A DNA stretch of 40,415 nucleotides. It comes from JBKPNX01 sp046732855. GTDB lineage: Bacteria > Pseudomonadota > Alphaproteobacteria > Geminicoccales > Geminicoccaceae. The stretch covers positions 1-40,415 of the forward strand of contig JBKPNX010000036.1 in assembly GCA_046732855.1 (NCBI GenBank). The letters are read 5' to 3'. The notes beneath the pieces were generated by a model, which did no database searches, was not told the DNA's origin, and worked only from the letters and a program-made list of their open reading frames with translations. Below, in pieces: positions 1 to 7,663 of the stretch (positions are counted from its first letter, which is position 1; each line of letters starts with the position of its first letter). The position numbers and the translations under genes were made by a program.

Positions 1-193
1 GCGGTGGTCAGATGCCACACACGACGCATTGCGCCTTACTCCTTCCTCGCTCCAGAGCGGGTCGCCGCCGGTGCCGGGCGCACTCCCGGATGGCTGCGAT
101 TTTCCTGTGAAAACGGAGATTGCGGCGCGCGCGTTCCCGAACCGCGCTCAGCCGCGCGGACGACGCTCCCGCGCGCGGCCGTTCGGCTCGGGC

Positions 194-943
194 TCAGCGC
201 ACGCCGAGCCGACCGATTCCGGGCAGCTTGAGGGCGAGGTCGAGCGGATCGATGCCGAAGGTCAGGCCGAGCAGATTGACCTCAAGACCCTCGTCGCGGG
301 CCAGCGCCAGGCCGAGCATGCCGAGCAGCGAGAGCTGCAGACCGCTGCCGCTCGGCGTACGCGCCACGATGCTGCCGTTGCTGAGATAGTCCTTGCCGAT
401 CGCGGTCGGCGGCAGCTCGAGGCCGAGCGCCGGCACGGCGCGCGCGATGTGCGCGATGAAGGTGTTGGAATTGGGCCCGGGCCAGGTGCGGTACTGATCC
501 GGATAGGGATAGGTCGAGATGGCGGCCTCGACCTGATCGATCAGCGCCTCGACTTCGGGGCCACGCCGATCGAGCAGCAGCTCCGGGCGATTACCGGCCC
601 AGTAGCCGTCGATCACGCGCATGTTCCTGCGCACCGCAGGCGCGCCGCGCCCCACGCCCCAGCCGACCACCTCGTAGCGCTCGAACGCAGGCGCGCCGGC
701 GGGCTTGATCGCGAGCCAGGTGTGCACCGCGAACACCGCCTTCCAGCCCCAGGCGCGCGCCGCATAGACCTGAATCACGGGCTCCGGCGTGGTCGCGGGG
801 TCCGGCGCCAGCCCGGCGCTGTCCCAGCGCGCCTGGCTCCAGTGCTCGAACGAGCTGCCGTACACCTGGCTGGCGCTCCATACGTGCGGCAGGACGAAGA
901 GGACGAGGAGCAGCACCAGCCAGACCATCGGCCGTGACCTCAT
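194..943 (-). CDS. DUF3750 family membrane-anchored protein
   Basis: 249 residues. I recognise the DUF3750 family from its overall pattern, including the block YEVVGWGVGRG, the NMRVIDGYWAGNRPELLL stretch and the segment YRTWPGPNSNTFIAHI. A hydrophobic segment at about residues 6-24 (VWLVLLLVLFVLPHVW core) is an N-terminal membrane anchor or uncleaved signal, so most of the protein should lie in the periplasm. The conserved Asn/Thr-rich PGPNSNTF block resembles an active-site-like motif, but no activity is known to me. The start at 943 was chosen over the longer open frame because GGAGG lies 4 bases upstream and the anchor begins at once. It is last in a run of three minus-strand genes, 91 bp after the GFA gene. 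Family assignment is fairly secure; function is unknown. Confidence 0.8.
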   Translation of the reverse strand: MRSRPMVWLVLLLVLFVLPHVWSASQVYGSSFEHWSQARWDSAGLAPDPATTPEPVIQVYAARAWGWKAVFAVHTWLAIKPAGAPAFERYEVVGWGVGRGAPAVRRNMRVIDGYWAGNRPELLLDRRGPEVEALIDQVEAAISTYPYPDQYRTWPGPNSNTFIAHIARAVPALGLELPPTAIGKDYLSNGSIVARTPSGSGLQLSLLGMLGLALARDEGLEVNLLGLTFGIDPLDLALKLPGIGRLGVR

Positions 944-1034
944 GACGCCTCCAGCGTAGGGACTGGTCGCGCCGCGCTGGAAGCGGCGCATCGACATGCT
1001 CAGCGATGTGGCGCCAGGGCGCAAGCGCGCCCGC

Positions 1035-1526
1035 TCACCTCTCGGAGACGAGCCCCAGACGCTCATGCCACTCGGCGATGCTCTCCTTCGGGTACTCGTC
1101 GAACTGCTGGTCCCGCGGCGCGATCGCCGTCTCGACCCAGGACGCCTTGGAGCCGAGCATCAGATGCGTGCGCTCGGGCGGCTTCGGCAGCGGCGTATCG
1201 ATCGCCCCGGCGAGCGGATGCACCAGCTCCGGCCAGCGCGGATCCCACAGCCACAGGTGACTGCCGCACAGGACGCAGAAATGCCGCTCGGCCGGGCTCG
1301 CGTACGGTTCGGCGCCCGGCGCGCGCATGATGGCGCGATATACGCGGGCGTGCTCGCGTCCCGTCACTTCCAGGGTGGCGTGGTCGCCGGCTAGATTGAT
1401 TGCGAATCCGCCGCCGCCGGCCGTTTTGCGGCAGATCGAGCAGTAGCAGAGATTGAATGGGTAGGGATGACGCGAGCGCAGGCTGAACCGCACGGCGCCG
1501 CAGTGACAGGAGCCCTCCAACAGCAT
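1035..1526 (-). CDS. GFA-fold (glutathione-dependent formaldehyde-activating/CENP-V type) zinc protein
   Basis: 163 residues. The zinc-binding cysteine pattern of the GFA/CENP-V family is complete: SCHCG (C7, C9), CYCSICRK (C27, C29, C32) and CVLCGSHL (C84, C87). These ligate one structural and one catalytic-type zinc in the family. The namesake Gfa was proposed to promote glutathione-formaldehyde adduct formation, but most members have no proven reaction, and the family name should not be read as function here. No signal peptide, so cytosolic. It lies 54 bp downstream of the amino-acid dehydrogenase on the same strand and could be co-transcribed with it. Nothing nearby suggests a formaldehyde pathway except the distant demethylating oxidases of this window, which do release formaldehyde or methylene-THF. 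Confidence 0.87.
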   Translation of the reverse strand: MLLEGSCHCGAVRFSLRSRHPYPFNLCYCSICRKTAGGGGFAINLAGDHATLEVTGREHARVYRAIMRAPGAEPYASPAERHFCVLCGSHLWLWDPRWPELVHPLAGAIDTPLPKPPERTHLMLGSKASWVETAIAPRDQQFDEYPKESIAEWHERLGLVSER

Positions 1527-1580
1527 GATGCCGCCTCCCCGAACACGGTCGAACGAAGCGCGGGCGGCGCAGCCTCAGGA

Positions 1581-2648
1581 TCAGGCGGTGCGCCGGCGCG
1601 ACGATACGCTGGTGCGCTGACGGGCCGCAGCAAGCCGCCCGAGCACGATCCGATCGGCGACCGTGAGCGGCGCCTCGCCCGCGGCCGCCGCCTGCTCGAG
1701 CACGCCGCGCGTGATGTCATGGATGCGCGCGACCGCGCCGAGGACCCCGTCTGGGGCGTCGTCGCCGATCCGCTCCTGGTGAAAGTCGATCACGCCGCCA
1801 GCACTGGCGATGTAGTCCGGCACGAACAGAATGCCACGCGCGGCGAGCGTGGTGGCATGGCGCGCCGCAGCGAGCTGGTTGTTGGCGCCGCCGCATACGA
1901 TCCTGGCGCCAAGGCGGGGAATGGTTCGATCGTTCAGCACCGCGCCGAGCGCGCAGGGCGCGAACACGTCCGCCGCCTGCTCGTAGATCGCCTCTGGCTC
2001 GACCACCACGGCGTCGAACGCCTGCGCCGCCTCGGCCGTGCGCGCCTGGTTGAGATCGGTCACGATCAGCGTCGCGCCGGCCCCGGCGAGATGGCGGCAT
2101 AGCGGCAGGCCTACGTTGCCGAGGCCCTGAACCGTGACCCGTAGTCCCGCCAGATCGGACCGGCCGAGAGCGTGCGCCACGGCGGCGCGGATCGCCTGGA
2201 ACACGCCGTACGCGGTGACTGCCAGCGGTTGCCCGGAGGCGGGCGTCGCGGCTGCGGTGTGCGCGGTCACCTCGCGCATGATGCGCAGATCGTCGAGAGT
2301 GGTGCCGATGTCGTCGGCGATGATGTAGCGGCCGCCCAGGCGGTCGACCACCCGGCCCATCGCCTGCAGGAGCGCCGGCGTCTTCGCCTGGCGCGCATCG
2401 CCGAGGATCACCGATTTGCCACCGCCGTACGGCAGCTCGCAGATCGCCGCCTTGTAGGTCATGCCGCGCGACAGGCGCAGCGCGTCGGTCAGCGCGTCCG
2501 CCTCGTCCCGATACGGCCACATCCGGCAGCCGCCGAACGCGGGGCCGAGCACGCTCGAATGCACCCCCACGATCGCGCGCAGGCCGGCCGCTACGTCGCG
2601 GGCGAACAGCACCTGCTCGTGATCGTCGAAATCAGGGTGGTGAAACAT
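1581..2648 (-). CDS. Leu/Phe/Val-type amino-acid dehydrogenase
   Basis: 355 residues, the usual length for leucine/phenylalanine/valine dehydrogenases. These catalyse NAD-dependent reversible oxidative deamination of branched-chain or aromatic amino acids to 2-oxoacids plus ammonia in the cytosol. The N-terminal catalytic domain shows GPAFGGCRMW (residues 35-44), MTYKAA with K66 and LPYGGGKSVI with K78, the two lysines that bind substrate and act in catalysis. The C-terminal Rossmann domain has VTVQGLGNVG followed by an acidic residue in IVTDLN, which favours NAD over NADP. Start ATG with GGAG 10 bases upstream. Divergent from the GlsB-type gene, with about 210 bp between. The minus strand holds a TTGACT hexamer at about 2697-2702 that could be a -35 element, but I see no good -10. 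Substrate preference cannot be read from the sequence. Confidence 0.92.
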   Translation of the reverse strand: MFHHPDFDDHEQVLFARDVAAGLRAIVGVHSSVLGPAFGGCRMWPYRDEADALTDALRLSRGMTYKAAICELPYGGGKSVILGDARQAKTPALLQAMGRVVDRLGGRYIIADDIGTTLDDLRIMREVTAHTAAATPASGQPLAVTAYGVFQAIRAAVAHALGRSDLAGLRVTVQGLGNVGLPLCRHLAGAGATLIVTDLNQARTAEAAQAFDAVVVEPEAIYEQAADVFAPCALGAVLNDRTIPRLGARIVCGGANNQLAAARHATTLAARGILFVPDYIASAGGVIDFHQERIGDDAPDGVLGAVARIHDITRGVLEQAAAAGEAPLTVADRIVLGRLAAARQRTSVSSRRRTA

Positions 2649-2860
2649 GGCCGCTTCTCCGCGCCAACAGATGTGCGCGCGAATGTCGCGCCCTCAAGTC
2701 AAGAATTGCTTGCGCCGGCCGGGCACGAGAGCATCCAGGCACCCTGGTCCGTGCACAGGGGCAGCGGCCGCCGGGCTCGACGGGGCGCGCCGATCCCGCT
2801 ACAGATCGCCGGCGGCGCCGCTCCGGGTACAGAGCGCCGGCCATGGAGGGAGGGACATCG

Positions 2861-3115
2861 ATGGGCTTCATTTGGACCCTGATCATCGGTCTGATCGCCG
2901 GCGCCGTCGCCAAGTTCCTGATGCCAGGGCGTGACCCCGGCGGCTTCATCATCACCATGCTGTTGGGGGTGGCGGGCGCTTTCCTCGCGACCTGGCTCGG
3001 GCAGGCGGTCGGCTGGTATCGCGCCGGCGAAGGCGCCGGCTTCATTGGCGCCGTGGTCGGCGCCGTGATCATCCTTGTGATCTATCGGATGATCAAGACT
3101 CGCAGCGCCACCTGA
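2861..3115 (+). CDS. GlsB/YeaQ/YmgE-type small stress membrane protein
   Basis: 84 residues, typical of the transglycosylase-associated (GlsB/YeaQ/YmgE) family of inner-membrane proteins linked to stress responses. Three hydrophobic, glycine-rich segments can be seen: about residues 2-20, 30-50 and 58-77. Between them is the family loop FLMPGRDPGGF. The molecular role is unknown; the old name transglycosylase-associated does not indicate an enzyme. The start at 2861 is preferred to an in-frame ATG 18 bases upstream because a strong purine-rich site (GGAGGGAGGG) ends 6 bases before it, and the downstream Met begins the first helix. It is followed by a regulatory-looking spacer and the PA2779/PA2778-type pair. 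Confidence 0.9.
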   Translation: MGFIWTLIIGLIAGAVAKFLMPGRDPGGFIITMLLGVAGAFLATWLGQAVGWYRAGEGAGFIGAVVGAVIILVIYRMIKTRSAT

Positions 3116-3145
3116 GCCGACCGCGGCCCCGGCGCTTGCCGAGCG

Positions 3146-3180
3146 CTAACCCTGTCTTAACCCTGGCGGACTAAACCGCC
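3146..3180 (+). promoter_or_regulatory. Direct repeats with 11-bp period plus short hairpin before the PA2779-type gene
   Basis: CTAACC at 3146-3151 and TTAACC at 3157-3162 are direct repeats exactly 11 bp apart (extended form TAACCCTG at 3147-3154 and 3158-3165). Tandem half-sites one helical turn apart are the usual binding geometry for OmpR/PhoB-type response regulators. Immediately after, GGCGG (3165-3169) and CCGCC (3176-3180) can pair around a 6-base loop. Function is inferred from geometry only. Confidence 0.35.
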
Positions 3181-3235
3181 CACGCGTTTGGGGTTCGGAA
3201 CGCAGGTCGCGTTCTGCCGACTGGGGAACCTGGAC

Positions 3236-3649
3236 ATGGATGGACTTCGGCGGCTGCGCCGGGGCGTGGCGCTCGTGATCGCGGTGGCGATGTTGGTGGT
3301 ATCGCTGCCACTCGGCAAGGCTCAGGCGGCTCTCGTAAGCACGGAGCAGTTGCTCGCCGCCGGCCATGGCGCGGCCGAGCGCGCGCGCGTATTGGGTTTT
3401 CTCGAGCGCGCGGACGTGCGTGAGCAGATCGTGGCGCTCGGCGTCGATCCCGACGAAGCGGCTGCCCGGGTGCAGGCGCTGTCGGACGCGCAGGTGCAGG
3501 AGATCGCGGGGCAACTCGATCAGCTGCCCGCAGGTCAAAGCGCCGTCGGCATCGTCATCGGCGCGATTCTGCTCGTGTTTCTGATCCTGCTGCTCACGGA
3601 TCTGCTCGGCCTGACCAACGTGTTCCCGTTCGTCAACCATCACAAGTGA
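3236..3649 (+). CDS. PA2779-family membrane protein
   Basis: 137 residues. It matches the PA2779-type family by its architecture and by its partner. Residues about 10-32 form a signal-like hydrophobic segment ending in QAALVST. The middle is a charged helical region (LERADVREQIVALGVDP, then a DAQVQEIAGQLDQLP block), and the end is a second transmembrane helix (VGIVIGAILLVFLILLLTDLLG) with a short tail. The helical middle part would lie in the periplasm. The start at 3236 (ATG) was chosen over an upstream TTG because GGGGA lies 9 bases before it and because the signal segment follows directly. Its stop overlaps the GTG start of the next gene (GTGA), so the two are translationally coupled. Function unknown; the tight pairing with a peptidase suggests a membrane partner or substrate for it. 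Confidence 0.85.
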   Translation: MDGLRRLRRGVALVIAVAMLVVSLPLGKAQAALVSTEQLLAAGHGAAERARVLGFLERADVREQIVALGVDPDEAAARVQALSDAQVQEIAGQLDQLPAGQSAVGIVIGAILLVFLILLLTDLLGLTNVFPFVNHHK

Positions 3650-4605
3650 GCCGCCGCGGCGTGGCGAACCTCCCCCACCGCCGGGGGCTGCCGGCGGCAC
3701 TCGCCGTGCTCTGCGTGCTGGCCGGCTGCGCGACGCCGGAAGTAGCGGCGTTGCGCAGCGACGCCCACGGCCTGCCGCCACAAGCAGAGGTCGCGGGCGT
3801 GCCGTTCCATCCGCAGCAGGAGCAGTACTGCGGTCCGGCGGCGCTGGCCACGGTGCTCGGCTGGTCGGGGTTGCCGGCGCGCCAGGATGCGCTCGCAAGC
3901 GAGGTGTTCACGCCGGGCCGCGAGGGCACGCTCGGTCATGACCTGATCGGTGCCGCGCGCCGCAACGGTCGGCTTGCCGTGCCGGTCGCCGATCTGCCCT
4001 CGCTGCTCGGCGAACTGGCTGCCGGCCACCCCGTGATGGTCCTCCAGAATCTCGGTCTCGACTGGTATCCGCAGTGGCACTTCGCGGTCGCGGTCGGCTA
4101 TGATCTGAGCAAGAACGAGCTCGCCTTGCGGTCGGGCGAGGAACGCCGCCACACAGTCTCGCTCGACACCTTCGATCGCACCTGGGCGCGCGCCGACCAT
4201 TGGGCACTGGTGGTGCTGCCGCCCGACCAGTTGCCGGCAGGCAGCGATGAGACCGCGTTGCTGAGCGCGGCGAGCGGACTCGAGCGCGTCGACCGCTTCG
4301 ATGAGGCGGCGCTCGCCTATGATGCCATCCTGCGCCGCTGGCCGGACAGCCTCGGGGCGCTGATCGGACGCGGCAACGCCCGCTATGCCGCGCACGACCT
4401 GGACGGGGCCGAGGCCGCCTATCGTGCGGCGCTCGGGCGTCACCCCGGCACCGCCGCGGCGTGGAACAATCTGGCCGACCTACTGGCGGCGCGCGGCGCC
4501 CGCGCGGAGGCGCTGATCGCCGCACGACGCGCGGTCGACCTCGGCGGCGCCCATGCCGAGCTCTACCGGCGGACCCTCGCCGAGATCAGCGGCGCACCGG
4601 CATAG
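3646..4605 (+). CDS. PA2778-family C39-like cysteine peptidase lipoprotein with TPRs
   Basis: 319 residues. A signal peptide ends in a lipobox (VLAGC, Cys28), so this is a likely lipoprotein facing the periplasm. The peptidase_C39-like domain follows: nucleophile C62 in QEQYCGPAAL and His145 in QWHFAVAVGYD, in the order expected of papain-fold C39 peptidases. From about residue 205 to the end are TPR-like helical repeats (FDEAALAYDAILRRWPDS, then LDGAEAAYRAALGRHPGT and a third unit). The start is the GTG that overlaps the stop of the PA2779-type gene. C39 domains usually cut leader peptides at double-glycine sites when fused to ABC exporters, but there is no exporter here, so the substrate is unknown. 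The pairing with the upstream membrane protein is the recurring context of this family. Confidence 0.88.
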   Translation: MSRRGVANLPHRRGLPAALAVLCVLAGCATPEVAALRSDAHGLPPQAEVAGVPFHPQQEQYCGPAALATVLGWSGLPARQDALASEVFTPGREGTLGHDLIGAARRNGRLAVPVADLPSLLGELAAGHPVMVLQNLGLDWYPQWHFAVAVGYDLSKNELALRSGEERRHTVSLDTFDRTWARADHWALVVLPPDQLPAGSDETALLSAASGLERVDRFDEAALAYDAILRRWPDSLGALIGRGNARYAAHDLDGAEAAYRAALGRHPGTAAAWNNLADLLAARGARAEALIAARRAVDLGGAHAELYRRTLAEISGAPA

Positions 4606-4839
4606 CCGTCCCTTCGCCCCGAGGCCGGGCAGCGGCTCGGCGCCGCGAGATCGCTCCGCCAGCTGCCCCCCGCGACCGTCGCCGCCATCGTGCCCCTGCC
4701 CCGCCCGCCGGACCGCGCGACCCGACGCGCATGCTCCGGCCAGCCTGCCACGACCCCGCTTATCGGGGGCTGGTCATGGCGCGCCGTCGCCGGCAGGATG
4801 CCGCGCATTGGCGCGAGGCGCGGTCGAGGAGGACTTGCG

Positions 4840-5766
4840 GTGGCACTACTGTTTCTCAGCCCGGACGATCCGGCCGAGGCCTGGCGCGCCGAGCTGCAGG
4901 CGCGCATTCCGAACCTGGACGTGCGCATCTGGCCGGACGTCGGTGCTCCGGCCGAGATCGAGCTCGCCCTGGTGTGGCGCCCGCCCCCGGGCGAGCTGGC
5001 CCGCTATCCCAATCTCAGGGCGATCCTGTCGCTCGCCGCGGGCATCGACGGCCTGATCGCCGACCCGGACCTGCCGGACGTGCCGATCGCCCGCATGGTC
5101 GACCCTTCGCTCACTCGCACCATGACCGAGTACGTCCTGCTGGCGGTGCTGCGTCACCACCGGGAATTCGATCGCTTCGAGCGGGCGCAACGGGCGCGCG
5201 AGTGGGCCTATGCCTTCCCGCCCCAGGCCGCCGACCGGCGGGTCGGTCTCATGGGCCTCGGCGAGCTCGGGTCCGCGGCGGCGCGCGCGCTCGTGGCCCA
5301 CGGCTTCCAGGTGCTCGGCTGGAGCCGCACCCCGAAAGTGCTGGACGGCGTCGTCAGCTACCCAGGCCGCAGCGAGCTGCATGCCTTCCTGCACCGTACC
5401 GACATCCTGGTCTGCCTTCTGCCGCTCACCACCGACACCGTCGGCATCCTGGATGCCGCGACCTTCGCCGAGCTGCCGCATGGCGCCTCTGTGATCAACG
5501 TCGCGCGCGGCCAGCACCTGGTCGAGAACGACTTGATCGAGGCGCTCGACTCCGGGCATCTCGGCGGCGCCACCTTGGATGTGTTCCGCGAGGAGCCGTT
5601 GCCGCGCGACAGCCCGCTCTGGCATCATCCGAAGGTGCTGGTGACGCCGCATATCGCCAGCTACTCGGTCCCGGCGACCGCCGCCGACGGCGTGGCCGCG
5701 AACATCCGCCGGGCTCTCGCGGGCGAGCCCCTCCTGCACCAGGTCGACCGCGCGCGCGGCTACTGA
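4840..5766 (+). CDS. ghrA: Glyoxylate/hydroxypyruvate reductase A-type D-2-hydroxyacid dehydrogenase
   Basis: 308 residues, the usual size of GhrA-type enzymes, which reduce glyoxylate to glycolate and hydroxypyruvate to D-glycerate with NAD(P)H in the cytosol. The nucleotide-binding motif is GLGELG (139-144). The catalytic triad of the D-2-hydroxyacid dehydrogenase family is in place: Arg223 in NVARGQHL, Glu252 in REEPLP and His271 in TPHIAS. WSRTPK after beta-2, with Arg/Lys rather than Asp, suggests a preference for NADPH. The GTG at 4840 is chosen because AGGAGG lies about 7 bases upstream and the sequence MALLFLSPDD matches the family start; the longer open frame has no such site. It stands alone, 234 bp after the PA2778-type gene. 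Substrate assignment is by family only. Confidence 0.88.
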   Translation: MALLFLSPDDPAEAWRAELQARIPNLDVRIWPDVGAPAEIELALVWRPPPGELARYPNLRAILSLAAGIDGLIADPDLPDVPIARMVDPSLTRTMTEYVLLAVLRHHREFDRFERAQRAREWAYAFPPQAADRRVGLMGLGELGSAAARALVAHGFQVLGWSRTPKVLDGVVSYPGRSELHAFLHRTDILVCLLPLTTDTVGILDAATFAELPHGASVINVARGQHLVENDLIEALDSGHLGGATLDVFREEPLPRDSPLWHHPKVLVTPHIASYSVPATAADGVAANIRRALAGEPLLHQVDRARGY

Positions 5767-6195
5767 CGCAGCCGACCGGCATCGCGCGCGCCGGTCCGGG
5801 CCGTCAGGTACGGATCGGGCCGCTCTCCGCCAACAGCCAGCGAAATTCGGCCGCTCGGCCAAGGCATTGCCGGAGACCGGCCTCCGCCACGGCGCTCGTC
5901 TGTCGAAGTGCGCCGCCGTCCTGCCCGGCTGCCGTCCGCGCAGACCATCGTCGTTCTGCGACGCGACCGCACGAACCTGAGTGCGAATTGGGCGATCCTC
6001 GCCGAGGACGACGCAAGGTGGGCGGTCGATTCAATCGGCCGCTCGGCGGCTCCGGCACAATTGTCACCAGCATGCGCCGCTGTGGCTTGGGATGGACGCA
6101 ATCCGGTTGAACCGCGGGTGATGCGGTTCTATCCCTGCCCGAGGCGGGCTTTGGCCCGTGGAATCAATCAAGATTGTCCAGGGAGTTGGTCGATC
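5767..6195 (+). other. Leader region of the ammonium transporter, with two hairpins
   Basis: About 430 bp without a supported gene. Two short inverted repeats stand out near the transporter: GAACCGC (6109-6115) with GCGGTTC (6123-6129), and CGGGC (6145-6149) with GCCCG (6154-6158) around TTTG. They could be transcript structures in the leader. I looked for a sigma-54 type GG-N10-GC promoter and did not find a good one. No glnK-like gene is present. Confidence 0.4.
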
Positions 6196-7491
6196 ATGCC
6201 CAACGCGCTCCGCCTGTTTTTGGCTCCCGTCCTCGCCCTGCTGCTCTGGTCATCGGGCGCCGCCGCCCAGGAACCTTCGGGGCTGAACGAGGGTGACACC
6301 GCGTGGGTCATCACCGCGACCGCGCTCGTGCTGTTCATGACGCTGCCCGGTCTCGCCCTGTTCTATGGCGGGCTGGTGCGGGCGCGCAATCTGTTGTCCG
6401 TGCTGATGCACTGCTTCTCGATCTGCTGCCTGGTCTCGGTGCTCTGGCTGATTGTCGCCTACAGCCTCGCGTTCGATCAGGGCAATCCGGCCATCGGCGG
6501 TTTCGGGCGAGCGTTCATCGCCGGCACCGGTATCGAGACCCTCGCGGGCACGGTGCCCGAGGTCGTCTACTTCATGTTCCAGATGACCTTCGCGATCATT
6601 ACCCCGGCGCTGATCGTTGGCGCCTATCCCGAGCGCATCACCTTCCCGGCGGTGCTGCTGTTCAGCGCCATCTGGCTGCTCCTGGTGTACGCCCCGGTCG
6701 CGCATTGGATCTGGGGCGGCGGCTGGCTCGCGGCGCTGGGCGTCATGGACTTCGCCGGCGGGCTGGTCGTCCACCTGACCGCAGGCGCGTCCGCCCTGGT
6801 GCTCGCCCTGGTCCTTGGCCCCAGGCGCGGCTTTCCCCACGAGCAGATCACGCCGCATAGCCCCGGGATGACGATGGCAGGCGCGGCGATGCTCTGGGTC
6901 GGCTGGTTCGGCTTCAACGGCGGCAGCGCGCTCGCCGCCAACGGCAACGCGGGGATGGCGATCTTGGTCACCCACGTGTCGGCGTCGGTCGGCGCGCTCA
7001 CCTGGGCCGCGATCGAATGGATCAAGTACGGCAAGCCCAGCCTGGTCGGCGCGGTCACCGGGATGGTCGCGGGTCTCGCCTCGATCACGCCCGCCTCGGG
7101 CTTCGTCGGCCCGATCGGCGCCGTGATCATCGGCCTGCTGGGCGGCTATGTGTGCCAGTGGGTGACGACCTACATCAAGCAGGTCCGGCGCATCGACGAT
7201 TCGTTGGATGTGTTCGCGGTCCACGGCGTCGGGGGGATGCTGGGCACGCTGCTCACCGCGGTTCTCGCGACCGAGGCGTTCGGCGGACTGGGCATTGCGG
7301 TCGAGGGCAGCGCGCTCGCCCAGTTCGGCGTGCAGGTGCTCGGCGTCGTCGCGGTCGGCGTGTGGTCCGTGGCGCTCACCTACGGCATCGCCAAAGTCGT
7401 GGGCGCCATGGTGCCGCTGCGGGTCAGCGAAGTGGTCGAGCTCGAAGGCCTCGATGTCAACATCCACGGCGAGCGCGCGTACGACCTCTGA
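6196..7491 (+). CDS. amt: Ammonium transporter (Amt family)
   Basis: 431 residues, family-typical. It conducts ammonium across the inner membrane as a trimer. A signal sequence (residues 1-24, ending GAAAQ) precedes eleven hydrophobic helices, as in most bacterial Amt proteins. Key residues are visible: the twin pore histidines H193 (VVHLTAGAS) and H343 (VFAVHGVGG), D185 in GVMDFAGG at the entrance, and the aromatic-rich LALFYGGLVRARN block. The start at 6196 is chosen because the signal peptide begins there, and GGGAG lies about 10 bases upstream. Usually amt is paired with a PII gene (glnK); none is next to it here. The C-terminal tail keeps the region EVVELEGLDVNIHGE, which in the family interacts with PII, so PII control is still likely. 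Nearby amine-oxidising enzymes make ammonium. Confidence 0.96.
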   Translation: MPNALRLFLAPVLALLLWSSGAAAQEPSGLNEGDTAWVITATALVLFMTLPGLALFYGGLVRARNLLSVLMHCFSICCLVSVLWLIVAYSLAFDQGNPAIGGFGRAFIAGTGIETLAGTVPEVVYFMFQMTFAIITPALIVGAYPERITFPAVLLFSAIWLLLVYAPVAHWIWGGGWLAALGVMDFAGGLVVHLTAGASALVLALVLGPRRGFPHEQITPHSPGMTMAGAAMLWVGWFGFNGGSALAANGNAGMAILVTHVSASVGALTWAAIEWIKYGKPSLVGAVTGMVAGLASITPASGFVGPIGAVIIGLLGGYVCQWVTTYIKQVRRIDDSLDVFAVHGVGGMLGTLLTAVLATEAFGGLGIAVEGSALAQFGVQVLGVVAVGVWSVALTYGIAKVVGAMVPLRVSEVVELEGLDVNIHGERAYDL

Positions 7492-7663
7492 ACCTCCGGG
7501 CGCGCGCCAAGGATCGCGCGACCGCATACACGGACCCGGTTGCCGCGGATGGCTTGGCAGGGCGCTCCGGCTTTCGATCGATACGGCCGCCCGCGACCGT
7601 CCTTTGCGGCCGCCGGCAGCCTGCATCGCCTGAACTCGAGCTAACGAGAACCGAGCCCGCCGG

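Noticed and set aside
5767..6195. Sigma-54 promoter for the ammonium transporter
   Set aside because: The candidates with GG and GC dinucleotides did not have the required spacing.
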